Shown: positions 1 through 13,000 of the stretch, one piece after another
Layout of the letters: each line of letters begins with the position of its first letter
How positions within the stretch are numbered: the first letter of the stretch is position 1
Assembly: GCA_018806985.1 (NCBI GenBank)
Contig: JADANN010000380.1
Coordinates: 2,172,501 to 2,236,500 of the forward strand
Direction: 5' to 3'
Length of the DNA: 64,000 nucleotides
Origin: Angiostrongylus vasorum
Lineage: Eukaryota > Nematoda > Chromadorea > Rhabditida > Metastrongylidae
Position numbers and translations under genes: made by a program
The notes under the pieces: generated by a model
The model's input: only the letters and a program-made list of their open reading frames with translations
Told to the model about the DNA's origin: nothing
Database searches by the model: none

Positions 1-1235
1 TTGTCGTCTACAAACTTTCCACTTGAGTCATCCTAAATAGGATTGGCAGAACCCCTGGGCGAAAGACAGCAATGTGACTAAGCAGGGTTACGAAAAGGAT
101 TCGGTACGATGGACCACATCCACACAATAACAAAACAGTGAAGTATTGCGAGAGTACAAAAGACTGCTTTGTCTCACTTTCATCGATTTAAGGAAAGCCT
201 TTGACTCAACTGAGATAAAAGCAGTTATGGAAGCCCTTGATAGTCAAGGAGTCCCTACTCAGTACATGAAGATTCTTCGTGAGCTGTACAAAAAATTTTA
301 CAACGAAGATATCACTATTCTACAACGACATTAACATTGACGTCAAAAGAGGAGTTAGACAAGGTGATATCATCTCGCCAAAATTATTTACTGCCACCAT
401 CGAAAACGTTATCCCCAAACTTATAACACAAATCATTAATCAGGCACAACGAATGCTAGCGGACTTTGACAACGCTTGTGAAATGGTTGCTCTTCGAGTG
501 AATCTCACAGAAACAATGTTCATGAGGAACGGATTGGTTTCGTGTGCCCACTCACCCTCAGTGGAACGAATATCTCCGAATGCTCCACTTATGCCTATCT
601 AGGTCGGGAAATCAACATGATGAACGACTTAGCTCCAGAGCTGAGCAAAAGCAACCGAGCGGCGTGCGGAGCTTTCAAGAGCATCGAGGATGTAGTGAAG
701 AGAAAAAAAGGACATCCGACTCCGTGCCCACCTTTTCGATTTAACGGTACTTCCTGCCCTAACGTATGCATCGGAAACCTGGTCGCTGCGTAAGCAGCAT
801 GAAAGATCACTCAGCGTTATCGAACGTGCAGTCGAAAGGACGATGCTAGGAGTATCCTGTATCGCGCAACTAAGGGAAGGAATCCGAAGCTCCGACCTGC
901 GTCAGCGATCAAAAATCAAAGATACCGTTCTGTGCGCCGAAGTCGTTAAAGAGTCGAAGATAAGGTGGGCCGGACTCGTAATGCGTATGAATAACAACCG
1001 ATAGACAAGAGTCGTTAGTGACTGGATTCTTCGGGATGTCAAACGTACTGCCCTGACCCAATCCAAGTCAGAGTTCTTGACAGCAACCTTGAAGGAAGCT
1101 ATGACGCTCAATGGGTCCCTAAACCCAGTAGAACTGACTAGATTACTCTTGCGTGCGCCAAAAAGGAATGAAATATTTGCTGGCGCTCGTTCGAGCAACA
1201 CAATGACTAACGAACAGCAGATGATACAGGTGATT
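1..1235 (+). mobile_element. RTE-class LINE fragment (copy 1), catalytic box deleted
   Basis: Reverse transcriptase pieces in several frames: LTFIDLRKAFDS, then [29 protein letters not shown] and a degraded C-terminus. It starts inside the RT domain at the window edge. The six residues FADDIV before LIT are missing, so the catalytic aspartates are gone. Frameshifts throughout; not functional. Confidence 0.9.
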
Positions 1236-1575
1236 CCTGTTTGGTACCCATGTGTAATTTGCCGAGCTCTGAACGTGGGAGCTGTGCGTGCTCACGAGTA
1301 GTTTGGCAGTCTCCTCAGAGTAGACATGGAACTTATTTGTTGGAGCGGACACTAACGGCCTCCCATATACTTCCCAGTCACTCGATTGCAAACTTTTGGC
1401 GAATTGATGCATAAAGTACAATCCGAGAACTGACAACAAACGGTGACAAGCATGCACGAACATGTCTAGGCAGACACAGAAGGTATGTGCCAAATCGGCA
1501 CAGCAGAAGCAAGGTTCCATTGTCTGGATCAAACTGCGTTTCAGGAAAGCAAGAAAGCACAAAGTTGCTTCTGGT
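1236..1575 (-). mobile_element. RTE 5' region fragment, opposite orientation
   Basis: Minus-strand reading resembles the 5' segment of RTE copy 2 (the stretch at 21370-21660), for example the shared blocks around 1370-1560. It meets copy 1 head-on at its 3' end. Confidence 0.6.
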
Positions 1576-2282
1576 AAACGTTTTGCCGTCTATGCGCTAT
1601 CTATGCGCCATCTCCTCTCAACTTCTGTACTAACCAGCTAAGGATGATTTAATGGGGGAGATCCGTATAATAACAGTGATTAAACGAAGAGAATTTGCCT
1701 ACAGTGTTTAATTTTGAGAGCACTATATAAAGAGATAAGAAGTATGAAAAAAAACCGCAACATGTTTGCTAAATAGTTGATGAAGGGATAATAATGCCAT
1801 CAATGGAAATGGATCTTTTCCGTTTGGGTAGAAAATGTATGAATGATTAGATCTATAGACGGTTATACTAGCCGAGCAATGTAAACAAAAAAAAAGGGGA
1901 TAAATTTGAACTTGTTTGCAAGTACGTTAAGGAAAACGGAAATGCACAGGATGGTGATATAAATAGAATTAGTTGCAACATTCGTAAAAAATGAATAAAT
2001 TGTCGAAAGAGGCCGGCGCTTCAACGTCTTATTCTCAGTGCCACCATTGGAGCTAAGAGTTCAAACAGTGAATGCTGAGATCATTACTGGGAAGAAAGCT
2101 GACGAAATGGATTCGACGGAGAACATATGGAGGCAGGAGTGATGCATGCGAAAAGCTTTTAAAGGATGAAGTGAGATAAGTGAGATGCTATGAAACAGCA
2201 GCGCACTCTTGGCAATTTGGGCTTAAGGATTACAAAAAAATTCACTGTTTTCTTAAACAGAAAACACCTGGTTGTTAATTTA
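1576..2282. other. Non-coding, pgp intron
   Basis: AT-rich single-copy-looking sequence. No exon or repeat recognised. Confidence 0.6.
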
Positions 2283-2515
2283 TTCTTTATTTAACTTCAA
2301 CGAAGCTGAGATATTTGCAAAACTTTGGACCGCAGGTGCCTATGGTGGGGAACGAACGCGCTATCGTTCTTTCCGGGGAGTAGCGCGTCCACCACCATAC
2401 CATGCGAGTCCTGCGGTTTTTATTCTTTATTTACAAGCAAGTTGCGTTTCGGCGAATTTCACTTTCCTCAGAGCTTGGAAAAGTCAAGTGAGAGCAATTT
2501 ACTTAGCCAGACACC
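2283..2515 (-). mobile_element. Family C tRNA-derived SINE
   Basis: Shares gctgagatatttgcaaaac and a tRNA-like promoter stretch (minus strand, TGGTGG box and GTTCG box) with copies at 5440, 27733, 39650 and 63525. Confidence 0.65.
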
Positions 2516-2559
2516 CCAATAATAAAAGCTAAAAGAATATGAAGCCAGGATTTCGATCA

Positions 2560-3660
2560 CGTTGCAAACAAAATAGCTACTTCGCATACCCACGGCTTTA
2601 AATGAACCTCCCACTGTGTATTTCACATGGAAACCAATCGCTGAGAGTTCACATGGAAGGGTAATGTGCCTCTCTTACATTAAAATATCAGCCTTATACA
2701 CGTGTGAGATCACGCTTGATTACCAGGCATTCCTCCCCTGCGGTTCCTTTTCGGATTCTTGAAATGCATCCAGAATTCTTCGAGAATTTTCCGCGCTGGT
2801 GTTTTCGATTCCTGTGCGAGGATGTTAACTCCCACTTCACAATCTTCCCCGTTATGTCTCTGTGTCCTGTGGGCGCTTAGTGGTATTTTGTTTAACTTCA
2901 ACTTTACCGACTAGGTGTTCTTTTATACGAGGGCAGGGCAGAATGCTCTACCCTTTTCGCCAACGTATTCGTCCCCACAAGCTCTACAGGAGATTAGCTA
3001 CACCGTAGCCGAACTCAAGTAGGCACCATCTTTACCATTGGGTATATCACGCAGTTTCTCGTCGCACATGTACGGTCATACAGGTGGTTGCGAACTAGCT
3101 GGAGTCTTAGAGTGCTCCGTAGTATTTCAATTAATTACTGTTACTCAATTCTCCTGACCGGCGCTTCTTAAGCAACGTTTTATAGCTGCACATATTTCGT
3201 TTGAAATGAAGGGCAGGATAAACGGGACCTTATCACTACAGTTATCACTTAGAGGTTTGGGTTTTCCTTCACACTTATCCCGAGGAGATAGCATTTCGTA
3301 GCAATTCCAAATGGCTGTTTGCCGCACCAAATTCAAGGAATCCTCTTTCTGCTCTCTTACTGTCCACAGGCTGGTGGCTGTTCAAAACATTTCTCTTGCA
3401 AAGGCCCTTTTTGTTCATGAGGGGTGAAAGGAGAGATAATGAACCAGTATGTTTTTTACTGCTTGGCTTTCGGTGCCATTTCGTAATATAGCCGTTTTCA
3501 GAAAGGTCAATTTGAACGCTCAGAAATAAAAAGCCGGTTTTTTCTCCGTTTCTTTCGAGTAAACTTAATGTACTCGGCCTGTTCACTCAATGACTTCAAA
3601 CACTTGTCCTTTTCCTGTCGTGCTGAGCAAATAACAAAGCAATCATCTTTATATACGATC
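2560..3660 (-). mobile_element. Penelope-like element remnant 2
   Basis: Minus-strand pieces of a Penelope polymerase: NGEKTGFLFLSVQ and YITKWHRKPSSKKH (RT end), LPFISNEICAAIKRCLRSAG, then the endonuclease tail (HRTQRHNGEDCEVGVNI, then ILEEFWMHFKNPKRNRR). The central GIY-YIG part is missing and frames are broken. Confidence 0.82.
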
Positions 3661-3945
3661 TATATCTATTTAAGGATTACGCTCAAGAGTAGGGTAACGT
3701 TGTAGCTACAGATGTTTCTTATACAACTGACTGCTCTACTAAAACGTATGTCGTTGTCGTTTGATCTTCGGACTCCTTTGGACTACTGAAAACGGCCTTC
3801 GTTTCTTGTCTTGTCACTCAATCACATAACACTTCCACTTTAAGAATAAAACCAAGACAGCAAAACGAAAAAAAAGTCTAGAGAACAAACGGGGCTATCA
3901 GAAATCGTTTCAAAAATATGAAGAAAAGCAAATAGTAATCTCTAG

Positions 3946-4044
3946 GCACTCATAATGAATTGATGGAAATCAAGAACGGGATTTATCTTGGCATGGTGAA
4001 CGCACAACAAATAGCCAAAGGCGAAGAAGATACCACACTTGATG
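3946..4044 (+). CDS. pgp: pgp exon a: end of NBD1
   Basis: Follows a ctctag acceptor in phase 1 and encodes [16 protein letters not shown], the stretch just after the H-loop in P-gp NBD1. Donor gtaagt follows at 4045. Confidence 0.9.
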
Positions 4045-7000
4045 GTAAGTATCTTCTCTTGTTGGAGCAGCGTCTCGTAAAGTATTTCCAACAACTGCAA
4101 TTCTACCCAGCCGACGTTCCAGACGTGGATCCACTGCATTTGCAACGCGGTTTTACACGTCCAGCTTCAGCTGTTGACATACAGACCCATCCAGAATTGA
4201 AGAGAGAATCGACACGAATCCGTCAAAGCATGATTAGCACATCCACGCAAGAGACCACGTGGGAGCTTGAAAGGTTTGCAAACTTCACTGAATTGCTCCA
4301 AATTCCGCGAAGTCAGGTTGATACAAATGTTTTCGTAAGGACAAAAATTGAAATGAGTTTATGAGTTTTTTAAATGGTTAACCACGCTGCTTAATAACGA
4401 AAACACGCAGCATTTCATCGATTTTAAATTTAAAGGGCAAAGGGGAGTTAGACCGTAGGACATTTATTTCGTCTGTTAAGTGCTACTCGACTAGCGGAGG
4501 AAATCCAAAGCCACAGAAACAGAGTTTGGGGAATTCTTTTAAGACGCTCTACTACATTCATATCCTGTTCATTGATCAACTTAAGAAGCGGTGGTAGGGG
4601 AAAAGATGCGGTACCAGCTTGTTGACAGGAGTTGCAAGGACATATTTATTTTAGAAACTTTGGTTGAAACTAGACCATCATGCACAACATTCTTTTTTCG
4701 AAGATTGTCCCAGGATTTACTTCAGTTCAACATTTCGCAGTATCAATTCAATTGCAAGCGACGTCTGTTAGTTTGAGAGAAAATGGTTCAACAATAGAGT
4801 TTTCGTAAATGTCAAATAATAATATCCTATTTTATCCATCCCCGCCGTCCAATTCCACTATCTGCTGGTCATAATGGAAATTAGCATTAATATCCCTTGC
4901 ATTAGACGAACTATGCTAAATCGAGCATGCGTGATTAACTGCAAACAGTAAAAAGAGCTTGTCACGTTCTTAAGCTCTGATAGCATAGATAGAGAGATAC
5001 ATCTAACGGGCACGCCAGTCATAACCTTGAAGTCTTAATGAGGCAAAGGAAAAATCGTTGTACTAGGGGAGAAATTCAAATTTCTACGAAAGTCCTATTG
5101 TAGATCTATTTTTTGTCTTTTAAGCGCACGTGAGGAAATGATGGATGAAGGAGGCATGGAAGCATCTTCGCTTGATATCCTAGTCTACGCTAGACCAGTA
5201 AGTGGTTTTTTGAAATTGGAACATCCCCAGAGAATAGCCGACATTCATATGATCTACTCTTTTCAGGAACTCCCAATGGCTTTCGTTGCGATGATTTTCA
5301 CGGTACTTCGTGGACTGACTTGGCCAATTTTCTCCATCATCTACGGGAAACTATTTTTTGGTAAAACATTTTTGGAAAGACGAAAACACTTTCAAAACAC
5401 TTTCACTTCTCAGCCAGGTCAAAATACTATCAATGAAACCAGATGATAATCATGAAATGACCAGAGTGATGCTGAGCTATTTGCAAAACTCCGACCACAG
5501 GCCAGGTTCGAACCGCGATTACCTTTTCCCGTGGCACACGTGCTTCCCACTGCACCACCGACGTCCTCGCTATGCCTTTCTGTCAGTCAGCTCTTTATCC
5601 TATAGGTGCTGCCAGCAATGAACTGTCAACGGGAATGGTCTGAGGAACTCAAATTTGCGGTGAGTATCACTCGACATCCGGATAGGGTAGTCACGGGTTC
5701 GAAGGTGCCCACGGGTCCGAGTTGCAAATACGTCAGCATAATCCTGGTTGAATTTTACACAATGGCTTGCTGTGGAGAAATGAAAAGAAAGCTCTCGGCG
5801 TTGATCAATCCGTGAGGAAAGCACCATGCACTCAACTTCATTAAGCGTCGTTTGGAGGTGACTGAATGTATATCTGGACTTTACAATTACTCGCGGTGGC
5901 CTACCGATGTATCGAGCAGTGCAGCTATCCTCTCAGACAAGTCTGGTACCAATTTGCCAACCCCGGTGGATGGCATAGTGGGCCATGGGCGTGGGGGAGC
6001 GATTCCACGTGTGTATTGCATGCAAGGCTCCTCCGACCACTGCGGTACATGCGCCCTTAAAAAAAACTGCCTGTGAAAAAAGTAGTAGGCAGCAAATAGA
6101 AAGTGAAATAGAAAGTGAAGGACCATAATCACGAAATAATTATTGGACACAAAATGCTTTAGTAGCTGAATGTGAAGGCAAGTATACGTTGTTGAAATAT
6201 TTAGATCTGTTACGAAAAACCACAAGCCGTTTGGGAATTTGTTCAGAAATTTTTTTTGTTTCACATGACTTGTTATCATGCTTGCTGTACACATCCCAAT
6301 ACTTGTTGCATTCGATTCGTTTTCCTCACCTTCATCGTCATCAGTGGTCTCTGAGCATTTCGGGTGTTGTTTCTGCTGCTCCTTGAGGACTTCGTCATCG
6401 TTATGAGTGCCGTAGAATGTTGGTCGAGTGATTTTCCTTGCAATCTTCGAAATAGCCAGGTTAAAGGGTCCCAACGTGGACAGGAGGAGAACGTTGAGAG
6501 GTGTCGAGCCAGCGCTTTTGCTTACTGCTCGACGGCATAACTAGCTAGCCACTGCGCCAAACCACTCCGCATGCTCAATAATTTAGTATCATTGATGGCA
6601 ACTGCAACAAGCTGATATTTCATTAATAAAGCAACATATTACAAATGTATTGTTTCCTAGTATTTGCAAATAAGGCCCCGAAGGCCAATTCGCAGTTCTC
6701 TAAAGTAGATAAAAATCTTAGAAGTTTTCATTCTAGCTGTTGTCGAATCCGGATCCAACGATGCTGGCAAGAGGTAACGTCACAAATTCTGTCTTCTTCA
6801 TGCTATTGGCGATAGGGTCCGGCATAACAACATTTTGCTCGGGTTCGCTGTTTGGTATGACCGGAGAAAAAATGGCGATGCGCCTGCGAATGGATGTGTT
6901 TAAGGTAAAGCACCAATTCTTCAATTTTTTTAAGCGAAGAGAAATTTGCCGTTAATGGTAAACTCGAAGAAAGTGCATACCTCTGAAGTAATTGAAGCCC

Positions 7001-10000
7001 TTCTATAAAATGGTGCTTCCGGATGAGACTCCTTCCTTCGTGCGATATACCACTCCATTTTGCATGACTTAATAGTTGAATACTTGGATGGTCCGTCCTC
7101 ACTGGTTGTGCGGCCCCAGCATAATCTCCATTCTTCGGAGTTTTGCTGGGTTAGCCGCTGTGGTGTCCTGGAGTCCCGAGTTTAGTCTGGCCAGAGTCTG
7201 CCCCTGGTCGCCGCCGCTTGTGGATCGGAGGCAGATTTGCCACCATGCCACTAGCTTGATACCAGGACGGTGGTGGATCGTGTTATTGGTCTATTCTCAG
7301 CTAGACTTCCTGATGGAAACGCCGGACTCCTTCTCAGCATGCGAGACCCTACCAGGGGGGATGATTCCCGCCACTGTACATCGCAGACCGACACCCAGGA
7401 GCACCTCCCAGCTACGATGAGGCGGTAAACCGTTGGGAGGTGTATGAGTTAATACCAATAAGAAAAAAGAGAAGATTCACCTATCGCAAAAAGCTACTGA
7501 TGTGGATGCTCCACTCGAATCACTGCAGCTCCGAAGAAAGTGGTGGTGGTGAAAAGTCAGCTATAGTAACTACTCTAAACTAACGACGTATTTAAACTCA
7601 ACAATAAATCATTACGCTTAAAAGAGGCTGTCAAAAAGTATCCAGTACTTAGGGTTTTCTTAAGAGGAAGAAGCAGCTACTTTGTTAAAATTGTAAAAAG
7701 TATTGCTCAGATGGAGTGACTACATTGTTAGAGGATTCCACAAGGAATAAATGGGGGCTAGCTGAGAAATGTGAATGATCCCATGTTGGAAGCACAACTG
7801 AGACGAGCTGTATTCGTCGCCACGAAAGCGCTGTAACCCTAGTGTTGAATTAAATTAAATTAAATCAGCCATTTTAACGTCCTTCCATTGGCCACCATAT
7901 CGTTGTTCTAATAGCTTTCGAATTGATTTACAACAATACCTGGTCTTAAGTGACGGCTAGAAAGCTAATTAGAAAGCCAGAAAATAGGCAACTCACTAGT
8001 TTATTCTCCAAGAACTAAAGAAATCCCGATATAAAACTAATAAATACCAAAAGTAAGAAGTAGAAGACATGGATCTCGGCTCAGGCAACAGTGAAGATAA
8101 CTCCAGCCACAAAATGAGCGGCAATGATGCCGCAGTGGTATTCTGAAAAAAAGTTCGCCAATGTAGCGCAATGAAGATAACTGAAATCAGCAAGATGAAT
8201 TCTATCGTCCATTCGCCAAGATTCGGCCAGCTGATTGTCAGAGAGTTTATAGAATAATTGAAGCACAAGTGTTTTGTTTTCGAATTGCAATTGTCCTCAG
8301 TAAACTCAGTAATGTGAAGTACTAACTCAATAGCGTTTCAATGAATGTCTATGTGTGTAGTATTCTAGAGTAGTATTACGGGATTTAAATCTATTCTAAT
8401 CTTTCTGGTACTCATCTCCCTCTAGTTTCCTTAACAAGTCTTGATTTCCATTCGTGTTTTCAATCAGTGAGTGTTCTTCACAGAATATCATGCGACAAGA
8501 TGCCTCGTACTTTGACGATCCGAAGCACAACACCGGCAATCTAACGGCACGGCTCGCGACGGACGCGCCTAATGTGCAAGCGGTAGGTGTGAGCAGACAG
8601 ACAACACGTTAACTAAGCCAACACTATTGTTCTCTTTTTTACAGCAATCGCGAGGTTGTTATTCAGCACACGTTTACTTCCTCACAAATATAGCACAACA
8701 ACACAACGGTAGCTGACGTTTCCACAGTATCGCCTTCTTCAGAGCCTGGAAGGGTACACTAATATGTAATTCACTAGGTCAAACGCTTCAAAAACGCAAA
8801 CAGAAAGACGAAAATCTGAACAATAATCACACGATCAGCGGCTTCTCGAAAAACCCACCGTTTTTATCTGTTTTCCACCATGGAAGAACAGCCGCTGAGA
8901 GTCGCATATGGTTGATTAGCGCACCGGCCCACATCAGAAATCAGTTCTGAGATACGGGGGCTAGATCACGTGTTATCTCAGGGCATTCTTCCCTGCTACT
9001 CATTCTCGGATTTTTGGAATTTATCCAAAAAGCCTCGAGAAATTTGCGCGTTGGTGTTCCAGTCTCCCGTGCGATGATAGCGACTTTTACATCAAAATCT
9101 TCTCCGCTGTTTTTTGTATCCTATGCGCGCCTAGTGGCGTACCTTGTTTTGATTTTCATTTGCCATCTAAGTGTTCTTTTTATGCGGATACATAAAAGTC
9201 ATAATAACAATATACATAATTAATAATAGAGTCGATCTTGGGAACTGTTAGAAAAAGCACCACCAAGACATTTTCGACTTGTGAAGGAAGCCCTGCCACT
9301 AAGACAAAAGATCGTCTTAGGGTAGACAACAGATCCACTTTCTCCGCCGCTGCATTCAACATCGAGTCCTGCCAAAGTTCATAAAACGGAAACGGCTTCA
9401 CTGCGGTAAACCAGAGGACAGCCAACAAGTACGAGGCATCGAAATGGAACTACTTCGCTACTTCGGGCCGCAGAAGCAAACGGAACGATATGTTCGCAAG
9501 AAGGATTAAATGTGTGACGAAGGGACATTTTTTGTGCTTTGTATTTGAAGGATCAGCTTTGGAGGAGAATAGTTGCTGGGTCAATACTGTTGTGCAATTC
9601 TATTAGGTCTAGTGCAAAAAATGACCTTACAGCGAAAAGTTTCAGAATCTGTTGACTAATTCGTGTGTCTCGGCTTCAAGAAATCACAGACAAACGAACT
9701 TTGTTAGGAGTCAAAGTACGGTTGATAATGCACCAAGAAAATCTAAAGTCACCGTGATTTGGGGGCATAGCAATACCTGAGAGTGCGCGTTCGCTATTAG
9801 AATTGGGGCCCAAGTTTTGCACTATCACAGCCCATTTCTAGAACGACCTTGCGTAGGACAGCATGCAACCTTTATGAGCTTCAAGATCGACTCCGCTATA
9901 AGGCCAAACAAGAAACATCAAATAGAGGTGAAAACCATGAAGCGGCGACATTACCACCATTTCCTTTCCCTAGAACGCTTTTTAGACAGCAGTACCCAAC

Positions 10001-13000
10001 GACGGAATTGGCACAATATTCCGCATGTTTTCGGGCGGCGTTCTCAACACTCTTAATCACTATCGCGATAGAAGATTTATCTCTAAGCTTACAGCCGCAT
10101 AAAAGTGTGGCACGCAAGAAATTAGTGTTTTAATAAATTCAAAGACCATTAGGTTAGTGATAACGGGGGAAAGTTCTTAGTTATTCCCCTCCAGCTAGAT
10201 GTTAAGATAACTCAGGAACATCTTAGTGATGTTACCCTTTATCGCCCATAAACTGAAAGGGAATACAAAAGTCAATACCGAAAACTAAACAATCAGTGCG
10301 TCAAAGTGGCAAAGGCGGCAGGCTTAAAATCGTCGGTTATTTCGCACTTTAAGGTCAATAGACCAACATGCTCCGTCTTATACCTACTTATTAAAAAAAT
10401 AGGTTGGTATCACTTGATGATCTTGCGCCAACTAATCCGTCATCATTTAAGACTAGACCAATCATCAGCTGTGTAGACGGGCCAACGGATAGGGACAACC
10501 TGCTTTCTAAGCCTAACACTAACCCAGCTGCTTAAACATATTCCAGCTCACCTCACGAAAAATCCAAATGTTCCTAGAACGTCTACGTAACGCGTCTCCT
10601 AATAACGCGTATGTGGTGGACTCTTTCGACGTTACTGCGCTGTACATCAACGTATCGAATGACTCCGCAATGCAAGCCATCTTCGAACATCTTGTTGAAC
10701 ACGAAGGAAGAATAAATATGCATGGCTTGTCCATCCAGCAGCTAATGGCTCTCTTAAAAGAGTAGTGCCTAAACTGTTCGATTTTCAGATGGTCTGGGAA
10801 ATATTTCACGCAAATAAGGGGGTTGGCAATGGGACAGCGACTGGCACCAAGCCTTGCCACTGCGTTTATGTCTAAAGTAGAAACCCCGTCCTCGGTCTCC
10901 GGCCACTACTCTACTACGGGTACATTGATAATTGTTTTTCGCTTCTCTACGCAGGAGGAGATGGACAAATGCTTCGAATTATTGAACGAACAGTCTGAGT
11001 ACATTAAGTTCACCCGGGAAAAAAGGGGGAAAAAAACTGGCTTCAGTTTTTAAACGTTCAAATAAACCTATCAAGTAGCGGTTACATGGCAAAGTGGTAC
11101 CGAAAGCCAAGTAACAAGAACATCCTCGTTCATTTCCTTTCTTCCCATCCTTCACACACAAAGAAGGCGCCTGTGAAAAACATGTTTCGAACAGCCACCT
11201 CTGTGTGCACAACTAGGGAACTAAAGGAAGAATGGCGCGACTTGGCTCCGCAAATAGCCATCGCCAGTGGTTACGAAATAGTAACCCCACGAGATAAGAA
11301 GACGCCGATTAGAAAATTTAAAAAAAATTGGAAGGAGAGCGACGCACCCAAGCGAAACAGTTGGCCAAAAGAAAGTCCCGTTTAGGTTGCCCTTTATTAG
11401 CGGTGAAGTAAGCGTAGCGATTAAACGATGCCTAAGAAGGGCAGGTCCAGAGGAATCGGCAGCGATAGTCGAAACACCACCGGCCACTCCACGTCGTCAG
11501 TTAGTTCGTAACCGCCTGTATGACCGTCCATGTGAAACACCAAATTGCGTAATTTGCCCTTATGGCAGGGACGGTGATTGCTTGAGTTCAGGTACGATAT
11601 ATCTGATTTCTTGTAGTTCTTGCGGAGACGAATGTATTGGCGAAACGGGCAGACTATTATGCATCCGCATAAAAGAACACCTAGGTGGCAAATGAAAATC
11701 AAAACAAGGCACGCGACTAGGCGCGCATAGGATACAAAAAACAGCGGAGAAGATTTTGATGTAAAAGTCGCTATCATCGCACGGGAGACTGAAACACCAA
11801 CGCGCAAATTTCTCGAGGCTTGGATAAATTCCAAAAATCCGAGAATGAATAGCAGGGAAGAATGACCTGAGATAAAGCGTGATCTAGCCCCCGTATCTCA
11901 GAACTGATTTCTGATGTGGGCCGGTGCACTAATCAACCATATGCGACTCTCAGCGGCTGTTCTTCCATGGTGGAAAACAGATAAAAAACGGTGGGTTTTT
12001 CGAGAAGCCGCTGATCGTGTGATTATTGTTCAGATTTTCGTCTTTCTGTTTGCGTTTTTTGAAGCGTTTGACCTAGTGAATTACATATTAGTGTACCCTT
12101 CCAGGCTCTGAAGAAGGCGATACTGCCGAACGCCAGCTACTGTTGTGTTGTATGTGCTATATTTGTGAGAAAGTAAACGTGTGCTGAATAACAACGTCGT
12201 GATTGCTGTAAAAAGAGAACAACAGATTTATAATCCAATGCCGAGGTGACTAGAAAGTCGGTCTTGGGAACTGTAAAGCCAACACTAATGCCACAGGAAA
12301 ATTAAGGTATCATAAAAATAGTACAAGGAGTTCATGTGATAGGACTCCGTGACCCGATTCTTTTGTTTTCGAGAAAAAAGAAATCTGACAAACATATCGC
12401 TAGCAATATAAGCTCCACGTTCAACAATGAATAATACTCCCGATTATGGAACAGAGTGTCTTCACATCGTGATTAGTAATGGAATAGCAAACTGCTCAAC
12501 TGTTGAAATAGTCTTAAATGTGCATAGGCAATCGACCAACGTCTTGCCGAGGTGATGCAGGGAATCTGCGCTTTAGTCACCGGCATTATTGTCGCGTTTT
12601 GCTACGGATGGAACATGGCAATGTGCGGTCTGGTCACCGCTCTGATACTCGGTAAGACCACTCAGCATAGACTTCTTCACATTCTTAAAATCACTCAGAA
12701 ACTACAAGAGTTTATTGTAAATGGTTACAATAATCTGGTGGTCATTTTTGATTTGACGGTGGGTTTGGCATGGACGCTGTTCATCATATCTATGATAAAC
12801 TTCGTTTGTAAATTGTCTCACTCCAGAGTGATGTAGAAGTTATTTAACTTCTAGAGCTAATTGACATGATTCCTACCGCATCTACAAACCACTTGTCTCT
12901 TACCGCCTTCCTCTTAAGAAAGATTTTTTTAGTTATTGCTCAATCTTCTGTAGCACAGTACCTCAAATTCAGAGGACAAAAGGATGTCGACTCAGCAGTG

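Larger units (their letters stand above)
8627..12275 (+). mobile_element. Penelope-like element insertion with GIY-YIG domain and inverted terminal repeats
   Basis: Inserted in the pgp intron and flanked by the 12-bp direct repeat aagccaacacta (8615-8626 and 12276-12287). It has an inverted terminal copy (8627 to about 9215 matches the reverse complement of about 11660-12215), then a sense body. RT pieces: [54 protein letters not shown], then a Cys-rich [12 protein letters not shown] and a GIY-YIG nuclease segment [19 protein letters not shown] followed by RIKEHL. The RT YIDD box reads YIDN in a shifted frame, and frames are broken, so it is dead. Region 9249-10450 is the expected N-terminal part, poorly preserved. 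Confidence 0.88.

Noticed and set aside
50..1235. Retroviral origin of the reverse transcriptases
   Set aside because: Motif order with an apurinic-type endonuclease (RTE) or GIY-YIG nuclease (Penelope), and no LTR, gag or protease, shows non-LTR and Penelope elements.
3960..4364. Single 134-residue gene
   Set aside because: It is two pgp exons plus an in-frame 66-nt intron and 3' intron sequence.
11421..11834. Minus-strand 137-residue ORF
   Set aside because: Antisense to the Penelope endonuclease; its similarity to the frame at 9014 only reflects the inverted terminal repeat.
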